Part shown: one piece after another, positions 18,556 through 28,364 of the stretch
Position numbering within the stretch: position 1 is the first letter of the stretch
Layout of the letters: the number at the start of each line of letters is the position of its first letter
Program-made: the position numbers and the translations under genes
From: Aureococcus anophagefferens
Taxonomy: Eukaryota > Sar > Pelagophyceae > Pelagomonadales > Pelagomonadaceae
Direction of reading: 5' to 3'
NCBI RefSeq assembly: GCF_000186865.1
Contig: NW_008705580.1
Span: 544,829 to 574,512 of the forward strand
Length of the DNA: 29,684 bases
The notes under the pieces: model-generated
The model's input: only the letters and a program-made list of their open reading frames with translations
What the model was told of the DNA's origin: nothing
The model's database searches: none

Positions 18556-18672
18556 CGGGGCCCCAGGGGACCCACAACGCCCCCAGACAACAGTACGCCG
18601 GCGGCTGCGGGCTTTTTATCGAGGCCTGGGCCCGGATTGGGCTGAAACCAGACCGCGTCGAATTTCCTGTGG
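18556..18672 (+). repeat. Degenerate right-end relic of the 4.5-kb transposon family
   Basis: GGGGCCCCAGGGGACCCACA, then GGCTGCGGGCTTTTTATCGA, then GACCGCGTCGAATTTCC follow the same order as the outer part of the right TIR (6958-7075: GGACCCCAAGGGACCC, GCTGGGGGCTTTACTC, GAACGCGTCGAGTTTCC). The similarity is clearly decayed. It sits between the foldback element and the 3' end of the C2-domain gene. Confidence 0.6.
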
Positions 18673-18695
18673 GCGAGGTGCAACTCAGAGGCGCT

Positions 18696-19453
18696 TTAGT
18701 TCACGTCGCTGCGGCTCGAGGGCCGCAGCTGGTGTAGCAGCATCGTGGAACTCTCGTGAGTGGCATCGGCGGTGAGCTTGTTTGAGCTTGAGAGCTCGAA
18801 CGAGTCGATTCTCAGCACTCGTTTAGTTGAGCCTTCACAAGCGAAACGAGAATTATGCGGTGTACTCTGACTGAATGCTAGTCTGGATTCAACATCATCT
18901 GCTTGGGGCGCGATGAAGAAAGTCTGGGCACTGCTCGGGCTAGCCTCTGGGGCTGCAGAGGCAAGTTTGGCAGCGGGCAAGACATGACATTGCAAAATAC
19001 AGATTGCAAGAGCGTGGGCTGGTAACAATCTTCGGTATATGTGACCACAAGGTGAAGCTCTCCAAAGACCTCGGGAATCGCCAATGGCGCCGATGCAGTT
19101 GTATCAGGCCTACTCACTGAGCCCAGAAGTACCCAAGTATCCACTCGACGTTCGGGCTGAGTGCGAAATTGTTCCATGTTCATAGTGGCTATCGAGTGTT
19201 TCCATAACATACCGCCAGCTCTCAACACAACGATGAACTCGAGCGTCTCACACATTTCATTGTCCCATAACTCAATAACAGATTCCCAGCGTGGGTTCTC
19301 AACTTCATTGGCAATATGGGTCATTTTCGATTGCGAGCCATGATGGACGGCCACGAAAGAAGATAATGCTGGAATGGGAGTTTGAAGCCATTTCCGACCC
19401 TTGACGTAGACTGGCTCGAGTGAGCGGGCTTCGATGATTTTCACGGTCAGCAT
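18696..19453 (-). CDS. C2-domain protein
   Basis: Single C2 domain, a beta-sandwich that commonly binds phospholipid, often with calcium, or partner proteins. Exons 19453-19027 and 18952-18696; the 74-nt GT-AG intron (19026-18953, phase 1) joins two frames exactly and gives about 227 residues. The start MLTVKIIEARSL is the classic first C2 strand; NPRWESVIELWDNE matches the N-P-x-W strand, and GELHLVVTYTED the last strand. The loop before the NPRW strand lacks the usual clear Asp pair, so calcium binding is doubtful. The tail is Ser/Thr-rich and looks unstructured (SFELSSSNKL). Without splicing, the frame would run into an unlikely Cys/Pro/Arg tail. Confidence 0.75.
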
Positions 19454-19772
19454 AGACTGACAGATACTGTATGACAGCGAAAGCCGGCCTACGCTAACTA
19501 GATTTTACTTGACTTTCCCTTGCTATACTATCGGTCTATCTAGCTACCATGCGCACTCCGACTTCGGTGTCGCGAGGTGTTAAATAAGAGGGGGGATATA
19601 TTCCCGTATCTTCAACACTCAGCATTGTACGTTTCCTTTGTTGACCTTCACCTTGTACTTCAATATGCTTTCTTTATCTCAGTAGCCTACTGCCAGTGAG
19701 CCGGTAATCTCGGGTCCCGGCTACATCGCACCCTTACTTGGGGTTGTTGCTGTCCTGAGTAACTTTCTTCCA
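19454..19772. other. Gene-free stretch, promoter side of the C2 gene
   Basis: No gene seen. This lies upstream of the minus-strand C2 gene and should hold its promoter. It is AT-richer than the following element. No clear regulatory motif. Confidence 0.4.
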
Positions 19773-20253
19773 GCTCCAGACACTGTCAAACACCGCTTTT
19801 TTTTTTTTTTTTTTCCAGGAGCTGCGCGCGCGGGGAAGATGGCCGAGTTTGAAGGGACCGCGCCGAACTTAAGGGATCGCCAATAAAGGGGCGCCGACGA
19901 CGGCGGGAAACATGCGAAGTTGAGGTTTTGTGTTCCGGAACCGTGTTCCGCTAAATTCGAGGGCGTGCGTCCGGAACAGCGTCTGGGGGCTGCGCCGGTA
20001 CGCCGGAACGGCCGGGAGCGCCCGGAGTCGCGCGCTCCGGAACACAGCCTCCTGCCGGCGCACGCGCGCGGCGCGCGCCCGAACATGTCGGGCGAGCTCG
20101 TGCTGTCGGATTCGATCTCTGCGGCTGCGGTGTGCGCGTCCCCATTCGATTTTGGCAGCCCCGTATATATTGCCGTTACAGTTTGACACATCGAACGATA
20201 TTGACCCCCTTGTGCTGTTTTCTGTCCGATTGTAGGTTCGAATACCCACGCGC

Positions 20254-20254
20254 G

Positions 20255-20322
<68 letters not shown>
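20254..20322 (+). repeat. GTC then GGC trinucleotide microsatellite
   Basis: A run of GTC triplets (with one or two CCG interruptions) passes directly into a run of GGC triplets, about 23 triplets in all, inside the hAT-like element. The apparent poly-Arg frame is a by-product. Confidence 0.9.
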
Positions 20323-20323
<1 letters not shown>

Positions 20324-20564
20324 TGCTGCTACTACCCTAGATAAATCAGGCGCACTTGTTGTGCAATGACGACAACCTGACCTCGCCTCAGGGAAATTCC
20401 TGTTTTTGCAACCTAGGGCGCCATGCGTAATTTGCCTGGCCTGATGCCCAGGTCTCTGGGGGCTGATGCTCGACGCCCAGGTCTGAATGAAGTCCCTGTC
20501 TCACGACGCGCACTAAGCGTGCCGTGAACGGGCAGTTGAGAAGACAAATCCGGCCGGAGATCTA

Positions 20565-20700
20565 CCGGAACACCGGAGCGCGCCGGAACACGCCGGAACA
20601 CGACCGGAGGACGCGAACCGGAACATGCGACCGAGGGGCCCGGGAGAGCCGGAAGCCGGAACATCCGCGAGACCTCTACCGGAACATCAGGGCCGGAACA
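20565..20700 (+). repeat. Seven CCGGAACA boxes in the right sub-terminal region
   Basis: Exact CCGGAACA at 20565, 20583, 20593, 20618, 20656, 20679 and 20693, all in one orientation. On the left side the exact box occurs at 19971 and 20037, inverted at 19931, with near copies at ~19943 and ~20003. Clustering at both ends of the element and absence outside it suggest sub-terminal transposase sites. Confidence 0.85.
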
Positions 20701-20910
20701 TCAGCGCATTTGGTGTTTGACAGTGGCTCCAGACAACTCCACTCACGTTACCAACGCAAAACGCAAACGTCCATGTCTGGTGTATAGCACCAGACACTGC
20801 CAATAGCCAGGCCGATGTCAATCAGCCCTTTCTATTGAACTAAGGGAGAGGAAGGAGCCCGGGGGCCTAGAGGTAGTAAGCCTGGCGGCCCTGTGATTGT
20901 ATCGCTGTAC

Positions 20911-21030
20911 ACCCGCATACCACCGGCATACGACCAGCATAGCAGGTGCATACCACCCGCATAAAACCCGCATAAAACCCGCATAAAACCCGCATAAACC
21001 CGCATAGTAGGCGCATACTACCAGGCATAC
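20911..21030 (+). repeat. GCATA minisatellite upstream of RTF1
   Basis: Eleven GCATA cores at a period near 10-11 bases. The middle is a clean tandem of ACCCGCATAAA units and the edges are degenerate (CCGGCATACG, CCAGCATAGC, GGCGCATACT). It ends ~90 bases before the RTF1 start codon, so it lies in the probable promoter or 5' leader. Confidence 0.85.
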
Positions 21031-21119
21031 CGGCGGTCAGTCCCCTCGGTAAGGGCCCGGGCCGTCTCGCCTCGCCGCGGCGCAGCCGAGACACAATATT
21101 GCGCGAGCTGTCGCTTAAC

Positions 21120-23695
21120 ATGGTTATTAAAAAACGCTCGTGTCTTGAATCTGGTACCGACGATGGTTTCGATACTGATTATGATGCTACCCAAGAGCCA
21201 AACAAACGCCATAAAACAGCAATTGAACAAGAGATTGAAGAAGCCGAGGAGTATGAACGGCGCAAAGAGACAGAGCAACGCCGTGCTCGACCGTGTCTTC
21301 GATTGCATGCATTGAGCAAATCTGATACGAGCACGTAACAGGGGCACAGCAGCTTAAATTATTGTCGCTGGAACACCAGCATCGTCGAAATAAGGCACCA
21401 GAGACTTCTGAATCCGACAAGTTCTTCCCGTTGTCGACTTGATAATTGATATTTTTACATTAGTGTACGCAGGCGTTCAAGGGCGAGAGCGAGGCACCAA
21501 CTCAGTTCCGCATCCTTGTCCTATTCGAGTTCATGTAGGCTAGCCTTGGAGCGATCATCAAAGACAGATCAAGGATTCGAGCCAGATGGAGAGAGTGTTT
21601 CTCCAAACAAAGATTCGGCTGAAGAGATGCGTATAGATCCACTAAGAACGAAGAGGAACGTGAAGTTGGTACGGTACCGTGTCAACTGAATATCGCATGA
21701 GCATCATGTGATTTTGAGATGTCCCAGATGACTGCGTGTGCTGAATCTGGTGAGAGGGAGGATCTACCAGCTACCGCGAGTGATGATGATGACGCACCAC
21801 ACGTTGCATGTAGCGCGCTGGGTAAGCTACGCCTTCCGCGCAGCTTACTTGAAAAATGGGTGGAAGAGCCATTCTTTGAAAAGGCTGTTGTTGGCTGCTT
21901 TGTTCGCCTGGGTGTGGGTAAAATACCGGCATCTCCTAGTCATTCTCTTTGTGGTTTATAGTTCGCTCTTCAATTGAATGCTAATACACGCCATTACTTA
22001 CTTTCCCAGGCAAAGCACCAGGTGCACGTGGCGAACCTCAGTACAAGGTGATGAAATACAAAGTTTGTTAGTGCGAATTTCATCGCATCAATCTCTCAGG
22101 TATGTGAAATAATCAGTGTGGATGAGTATAAGCACGCCTATCCTTTTGGAGAGTTTGAGACGCGGAAGGCATTGATGCTTCGCATTGGTCGAAACCAACG
22201 CCTTTGGCGAATGAGTGTTATCTCCAACCACAGGTGCTCGATGCATCTCGCAAGATATGTGGACCATTCACTTTGATATATTGTAGGTTTACGGACGCAG
22301 AGTTACAGGAGTATTCTTGGACTGTGCACTTGACGAATTAATCTCCTACACCTTGTAATAAGATATTCGTACCTAGGTGGCAAAGTATCATGCGCACTGA
22401 GCGTCAAAAAATACCTTCAGTGATAGAGATAAATAGACGTAAAGCTCAAATGCGCAAGGCAGTCTTTGGAGTTAGAAGTGGACCTCAGCGCACAGATTTA
22501 GATCGAGATGAGGTCCAAGAAATGGCAAGTCTGAGCAATGATGTTCACTGGGTTGTTGCGTCAGAGAGCACGGCTGCATACTCAGAGATGGATGTGGCAA
22601 AAATTGTGGATGCACGGCGGAAGCGAAACGAGGCGGTAACAATAACAGCTTGATTTCTGTCAGATTTGAACATTTCGAGTGTAGGCGCGATTCCGTGATA
22701 GGCATGTAGGAACTGTCGCTCGACTGAATCATGGACAAACTCGCACGCGATATGAACATGAGGTTTATAGTGCACGCGATGCTTATGCTTCCCTTCTTGT
22801 TTCGCATGGCAACAAACTTGAAATCACACCTGAATTAGAAGCCGCTATACAGAAGGTTCTAGGCAAACAGCGTCTCGTACGGTAATATTGAAACATTAGT
22901 GTTGTAAATTAGGTTGAGTGTGCAGAAACGTGGCAGCGCGCTGACAACGATGGTTTTGAGCGCGATCTTGACGTTCTGGCATCGATGCTCCTTGAGTCAA
23001 GGCGAAACCAACTGCCTGGGACTGCTAATGGAGAGACGGAAGACTGTCGCATCGCGCGCAAATTGTACCGTCAAAGAGCGGTGCCTCTCGTTGATAGCCC
23101 TTCTTCTTCGCGCAGCCTTGCGTGATCTTGTGTGTACGTTTAGGAGAGACTCGTCAAAGGCTTGTCGACTTTCAGAAAAATGCGCAAGATATGCGGAAGA
23201 AGCTTGACATTGATGCACCTTCTCGGACCTCAACGCTCCATGCAATTAACGAGGCCAAAAAACACGAAAACGCACTTGCTGACATGGCATACGGAGAAAA
23301 GAAAATCCGAGACGAGTCTTTACCAGCCAGCGCCTCGTCAGACTACAATCAGCGATGTAAAATGGATTAGGCATGATCGTGATGCAGATGTTGACCACTC
23401 AATATTTCAACGCCGGGCGACAAAGCCAACAATGTTGTGGACCACCAAGAAGAAACATAGCATTAGTTCGTCAACTATCACCGACCAACCTGAGACTGAA
23501 GCGTCTGCCATAGAGAATACTACGTACAAACAGCTTACAGTTTCGGAGTCGGTCTCCAATCCAAGTACCCAGATAGAAATCTCCACCGAGGATGAAGGTT
23601 CACAGCGACTGAGTGACCAGTCACGCATGCAGCGCCAACGCAATGGGATGTCTCTTCACGAGTACCTTTCCAAAGCACGCGCTACCACTAAGTAG
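21120..23695 (+). CDS. RTF1: RTF1, Paf1-complex subunit (Plus3 domain)
   Basis: Nuclear transcription-elongation factor; its Plus3 domain binds Spt5 and it promotes H2B ubiquitination. Exon model: 21120-21282, 21342-21432, 21473-21668, 21719-21917, 22010-22047, 22100-22233, 22287-22310, 22377-22635, 22685-22855 or -22876, 22913-23069, 23144-23315, 23371-23695 (about 649 residues; human ~710). Plus3 blocks: LRLPRSLLEKWVEEPFFEKA, VVGCFVRLGVGK, CEIISVDEYKHAYPF, LMLRIGRNQRLWRM, FTDAELQEWQSIM. The C-terminus has HSIFQRRATKPTMLW and RNGMSLHEYLSKAR, matching the family's DPFxRR and C-terminal boxes. The N-terminal part is a charged coiled coil (EQEIEEAEEYERRKETEQRR). The 24-nt exon 7 splices in phase. 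Exon 8 carries extra residues (VFGVRSGPQRTDL...) that could be coding or a retained 3n intron. Exons 1-3 and 9-11 are less certain. Confidence 0.85.
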
Positions 23696-24199
23696 CCTTT
23701 GGAGAAAACTCGCGAGAGAGTGCTCCAGCTCAAGGCAGGTGATAAATGAGTACTTATAGAATCTATTTTCCGATGGTGAGTTGGTTTCCCGCGTATTTCT
23801 CAGTCTGACTGCATTAAGGATTTGGACGTGCTTGATACATACACGAGATTAAGAGTAAGGTTGGGTGGATTCCAAGTGGGTTCCTGTATACTTGTTGGGA
23901 GAAGTTAGCCCGGGGTTTGAGCAATGAGTCCACGTCAGCATGCGGAAGCTATTGGTCGGATTCTGGTTGCTTCGGAATGCGGGAAATTGGACGAGGCCCA
24001 GTTAGGGCAGGACGCGGGATTTTAAGTACCCCCTGCGCGCGCCGCTTGCGCGCGCCAACTTGTCTCCGGGGAGGAGTCAGCGGGCTGCATTGTAACATAC
24101 CCCGCCTCAAACCTCGCACTTCAACAAAGACCTTAGTGTAAAGAAAGGCCCGGCACTCGACCTCGGCGCCGGCCGTAGCGCGTGACGACGAGTAGCCCA
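23696..24199. other. Gene-free stretch after RTF1
   Basis: No supportable gene. A GC palindrome-like stretch TGCGCGCGCCGCTTGCGCGC lies near 24038-24057. The plus-strand frame at 23917 shows no family resemblance. Confidence 0.4.
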
Positions 24200-25035
24200 A
24201 TCGCGCGAACGCGGCGAGGCCGCTCCTTACCCGACGCGTCGCGCGTGGGGAAAGGACCGGAGGGCTAAGACTCGGTGGAAGTCGGCGCAGTGATGGCGGC
24301 CGCGCGCGCGCGCAGTGGCCGCGGTGTGCTCGAATCGATCTGTGATGCGCATCTCGACCTTGGCGGTCGCATTCTTGCGTCCGATCTGGTCCATGGGTCC
24401 GTCCGACCTGCCTGGAGGCCCCAGCACTGACGTGAGCAGCCCCTTGGCCAACCAGGTACACTCGATGACGCTGTGCGCCATGCCAGTCGTTCGAGGCCGC
24501 CCCGCGAATGGCTCCGGTCACGGCGCGGTCCATGGCGCGGCGCTGTGCTCGCCGACATACTAGAGCGTGGTACTTGCCGCTCGGCTGCGCGTGGTGCCAC
24601 CCTGGGGCTGCCGCAGAGGCACTGGAAGCTGTGCCGCCACTGGGAATCGCCGCTCCGACGCCCAAGCGTTCGACGACACAGCCAATTCCCGCGAGCAGAG
24701 CACCTCCGGAGTCACCCATGGGTACGAGGTGTCAACCGCCGCCACCTAGGCCCCAGGCGTCGCGCTCCACGACCAGCTCGGCGCGAGGGGCTGCCTCTCG
24801 GAGGACGAGCGCCGGCGCCGAGTCGAGTGCAACATCAGCTCGAGTTCGAATCGACCAATGGGAAGCTCGCACTCGCGCGCGCGCGGCGACGCCATGGCCT
24901 CGATTCCGAGCCGACCAACTCGGCGCATGACCCCAGCAGCCCCCACGGACTACCCTACGAGTCCGCTGGCCGAATCCGCGCGATTGGGGCGTCGCGGAAG
25001 GCGACCCCCGGACGCGGGTGCCGGCCCTGTGTGTA
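24200..25035. other. GC-rich stretch with long unassigned frames on both strands
   Basis: Several overlapping frames on both strands, including a minus-strand frame with MGDSGGALLAGIG (24719) and another with HSVIECTWLAKGLLTSVLG (~24470). The first resembles a serine-protease GDSGG box by chance only, since no His or Asp block is seen. The second is faintly like the RNase H end of a copia-type polyprotein but lacks its usual motifs. I treat the region as decayed repeat or unrecognised sequence and call no gene. Confidence 0.35.
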
Positions 25036-25496
25036 AAGGGAATAAAGCCTTCACTGTATACTAGAAAGGTAGATATTTACACTGCCCTACCAACCGGTGG
25101 GGATCTAGTAACACTAAGCTGTGAGCTGCAATCGCGCTCCCAGGCTCCTCGGTCACTAAGAGTGTGCAAGAGAAAGAAAGGAGAGGATACCGCTTCCGCG
25201 TATCCTCGTACAAAAGATACAAGTGAGCAACTAAGCTAGCATATATCCACTGCACTATGAACCTCAAGCTAATAAGAGAAGTATACCTTGAAGGGACAAT
25301 TCCCGCTACAGGCCCCCAAACTTGATTCATACCGTCCTCGGTATAGCAGAGCTTAACGAACCAATGGTTTAGATACCTTGAGCCGCAAAGAATATCTCAA
25401 ATGTGCAAGAAAAATCATAACATAGCGAATAACACCAACCAAATCACTCTCCAAAAGTGATATCAACTAGAACAGCAATAGGGTAAAAAGAAGGAT
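25036..25496. other. AT-rich gene-free stretch
   Basis: No gene seen. It lies beyond the stop of the minus-strand gene at 25497 and should hold its 3' end. Confidence 0.4.
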
Positions 25497-26030
25497 TCAT
25501 TCCTCATCGTCATCATCACGATCACGTAAATTATTGAGGTAACGCTCCACCTTCTGGCACATGGTAGAAGTGAGATTGGCTTCATCACCTCTATAAAACT
25601 TGAGAAGAGCAATGACTGCACTCAATACGTTGTGTAAGTGAAGAGAGCGGGCCATGTATCTTCCATAATCGACTCGTCCAGATCGGACATCTTTCCATGG
25701 CTCTCTCCTATATTTGTACAAGTTTTTATCGTTTTGATCCCTTATGCCAAGAAGTTGATCTTGAATCATCTTGAGTGCAACTGTCGCTGTCTTTCCTAAC
25801 TCGTAGACCATGAACTTGGTGTAGAAGAGTCCGCCTGTTCGACCACCTTCAGTTTGGTATTGAGGGTTATCTCTGAGGTAAGTTACAGCTCTCTCACCGG
25901 CCAGTGCTATTATTATTGTACTAGAACCGACCTTATATCCTAGGGAATTGGTAGCGCCGATGATAGAAGAAGAATTGGACCTCACCAATTCATGGGGTGA
26001 GCAAACCCATACTCTCGAGCGTGTGCTCAA
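25497..26030 (-). CDS. Hypothetical helical protein with acidic tail, start uncertain
   Basis: Uninterrupted minus-strand frame of 177 codons. From about residue 33 the sequence is well-behaved: SSTIIIALAGERAVTYLRDN, QYQTEGGRTGGLFYTKFMVY, ELGKTATVALKMIQDQLLGI, SLHLHNVLSAVIALLKFYRG, then KVERYLNNLRDRDDDDEE and a TGA at 25497. Predominantly helical, no signal peptide, no clear membrane segment. The first ~30 residues look unlike the rest and overlap the start of the gene on the other strand, so the true 5' exon may lie elsewhere (an AG acceptor-like site sits near 25906). I do not recognise the family. Confidence 0.55.
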   Translation of the reverse strand: MSTRSRVWVCSPHELVRSNSSSIIGATNSLGYKVGSSTIIIALAGERAVTYLRDNPQYQTEGGRTGGLFYTKFMVYELGKTATVALKMIQDQLLGIRDQNDKNLYKYRREPWKDVRSGRVDYGRYMARSLHLHNVLSAVIALLKFYRGDEANLTSTMCQKVERYLNNLRDRDDDDEE

Positions 26031-28364
26031 GGCCCTGATATTAGACTTGAACCGAATCCATGAGCGTGTAGATGTTTTACAAAAAAACCACGGTCCTAAA
26101 ATAGATGCGATAAAATGCGGTCTTGATGTTCTTGCAGCGAATGTTCAGGGCTTCCAAACGCAGGAGGAAGGCATCAAATCACAATGTCGCGAGCGTGCGA
26201 TTCTGCCAGATGCACGCCCAAAGAATGAAAAAATAGCACCCATTCGACTGCCAGCTGCAGGCGAGTGCAGAGAGCCACCCGCGAAAGTGGTTATGGGTAG
26301 CGCGCCTCAGCTTCAGATTGGTAATAAACACCCAGTTTTGGCCCAGAGACAAGGAGGGCATTATCCATTGGGTGCAACGCGTCTTAAGGCACGGCAGAGA
26401 TGGCGATGGGCTCTTATGAAGATTCGGATGCAGATGATACGGGGGCGGATACCAATGACATCGGTCGTCATCGGGAGAAAAAATTCCATTGCAGTCCGTC
26501 TTAGACAGGTGGAAGACCTGGTGGACAACACAGACTACAAAATCCGATTCATCTCAACTCACGCTGGTCCTGAAAAAGTGAAGAAGCTACTGCAAGCAAC
26601 AACCTGGCTGGAGGAAGCTTTCGTTGGAGGTTTGAGTCAGGAGCCATCAAATTTTTCCGGGGTGTTGAGTCGGTTGGCACATGTGGAGCGCAAATGTGAC
26701 ACTGTATGTCATCTTGCGACCGCGGTCGATGCTCGTGGTCAAGCACTCTCTGGTGAGTTGAAGGGAATTCAAGAACATCTGGTGGAGGTTGCTAGACACG
26801 CAGCGTGTGCATTCAAGGATGCAACATACCTGCGTTCTAAAACTGAGAAGACTGAAAAGGCCATTAAGAACGCTCTTCCTCGTGCCCGTAGAGAGGCGGT
26901 GGGGCTCATGCGTGCGCTCCGGAACACGTGTTTTGCTGCAATGAGATCGCGCGATATAGCTGTCTTGCCTGGGAGTAATAAGCTTATGCAGGGGTGGTTA
27001 GCACCCATGTACCACCAGCTTGAGCGCGCTAAAGAATCTCTCCAGATTCCATCGTCAGGGTATGAGATAGACCAGGAAAGTTCTGTCAACTTGAGCCAAT
27101 GGCGAGTCAATGCCCTCGCGATGGCTCGCTATCTACACGTGAAATTACGGGATGATGAACGCATCCAGGAACACTTAAATGTGTCAACACTGAAGGACGT
27201 GCCTATCGACATTGTTGGCGATCAGGCTTACAATGTTGAGAAAGCTGCTGATGTGGGATTCATAATTGAAGTCGTGGACAAAATCACGCATGCCCGCGAG
27301 CTCGCAGCAGCCAGTGTCCTCCCATTATTTTAGTGTATGCCAGATATATTTTTTTGATAGGCGGAAGCTTGTTTGCGATCCCTCGTTGATGCTTTAGCTA
27401 TGGATCACGATGAATATTCAATGCGTCCCGGGACGATCGCTCTGCAACTTTGGTGTCTTGGGCCTCAAGGCCCAGACGGAGGAAAAATGCGTTCTCACTT
27501 TGATGCGCTTGATGCCGGGGTAGTCGCAGCACAGGCAGCCTTGTCGTTCGCACCTGAGTTATCGTTTGTGGAGGAACTGGCCAGTCGCATTGGGGCTGTC
27601 GAAATGACGGAGACCAATCGCCGACTCGAGCACGATACCCCTGATGGTACCGTCATTGACGCAGCCACAGCGAAACGGACACGCGATGATATCGAACACT
27701 TCCGAATGGTGCTTGCGGAAAATTCACATTCGCTTGGTAGCCTTCGATCTGAACTACAAACCAAGGCAGGGCAAGTGGATACATCAAGTTCTCTAGAATT
27801 ACTGCGACGCGAGATCGTTCGGCTCGATTCTTCGACCGTAGCCAAAACCCAACTAAATGCTGGTTTAGCCACAAAGTTGGATCGCCGAGATCTTGGGCGC
27901 ATAGCAGCGATGATTGCTAATGGTGACCTTGATGGCATCAACACAGCTGTCTGACCCGGAGCTATCAATTTTAGGAATTCCAGGCAACTGCACATCACAG
28001 GTTGCTTCCAAACTGCAAAATCCCACCTTCCGCTGCCTCTGCTGTGATAAACCGCTGACCGTAGCCGCCAATACACACCTGCGCATTTTAAGTGAGGTGA
28101 GCACGCTCGTGAAAACAATGACAAAAGAAATCTGTACACATCTTGCAGGGGCGGATTCAAACACTTCCCAGTCTCGCGTCAGATCGCATGGCATCAGAGT
28201 TTGTGAGTTCTGTGTCCTGTGGTGAGACTAGTGACGCTGGGCTACGTGGAGTGAGCGCTGACGATGACTCGCTGGAGACAATGCTAACAACTAGACCAAA
28301 AACAATGGGAGGATCGACGGATGGGATTTCTTTGGCATCTGGGTGCGTTCTCCACTACTGCTAG
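25960..28364 (+). CDS. Probable flagellum-associated coiled-coil protein (DUF4795/QRICH2-like)
   Basis: Exon model 25960-27315, 27361-27922, 27975-28096, 28149-28364 (about 751 residues). The last three introns are GT-AG (45, 52, 52 nt; the third has a strong GAG|GTGAGC donor) and join frames exactly. The start ATG at 25960 opens a coiled coil (LERVLKALILDLNRIHERVD). Downstream, long helical segments lead to LNAGLATKLDRRDLGRIAAM and then FRCLCCDKPL, which together recall the KLDRxEL helix and CxxCDRP box of DUF4795 proteins such as QRICH2, linked to cilia and flagella. About 26380-26500 reads oddly basic in this frame (RQRWRWALMKIRMQM) while the +1 frame reads acidic (SYEDSDADDTGADTND), so exon 1 probably hides introns. 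The 3' end may extend: GTGCGT at 28344 to an acceptor at 28386 opens PSLLPTRKPVRARLKEK. Confidence 0.55.

Larger units (their letters stand above)
19781..20725. mobile_element. Non-autonomous hAT-like element (945 bp)
   Basis: Termini CACTGTCAAACACC (19781-19794) and its exact reverse complement GGTGTTTGACAGTG (20712-20725) are flanked by a perfect 8-bp duplication GCTCCAGA (19773-19780 and 20726-20733). An 8-bp duplication and a CANTG-like start are typical of hAT elements. No transposase frame is present. Both sub-terminal regions carry CCGGAACA boxes, as expected of transposase binding sites. An 18-base T run sits just inside the left end (19797-19814), and a GTC/GGC triplet tract lies in the centre. 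Confidence 0.85.

Noticed and set aside
19797..19814. 18-base T run as an antisense poly-A tail of a retroposed copy
   Set aside because: It lies just inside an exact hAT-like terminal repeat and no retroposed gene or own target duplication is seen.
20230..20250. GGTTCGAATACCC like a tRNA B box
   Set aside because: No A box or cloverleaf around it; it lies inside the hAT-like element beside a microsatellite.
24227..24481. Minus-strand frame faintly like the end of a copia-type polyprotein
   Set aside because: Lacks the expected RNase H motifs and any LTR pair; resemblance is too weak to annotate.
23949..24719. 256-codon minus-strand frame starting MGDSGGALLAGIG
   Set aside because: Only a serine-protease-like GDSGG; no His or Asp block, and the rest is Arg/Ala/Pro-rich as in GC-rich chance frames.
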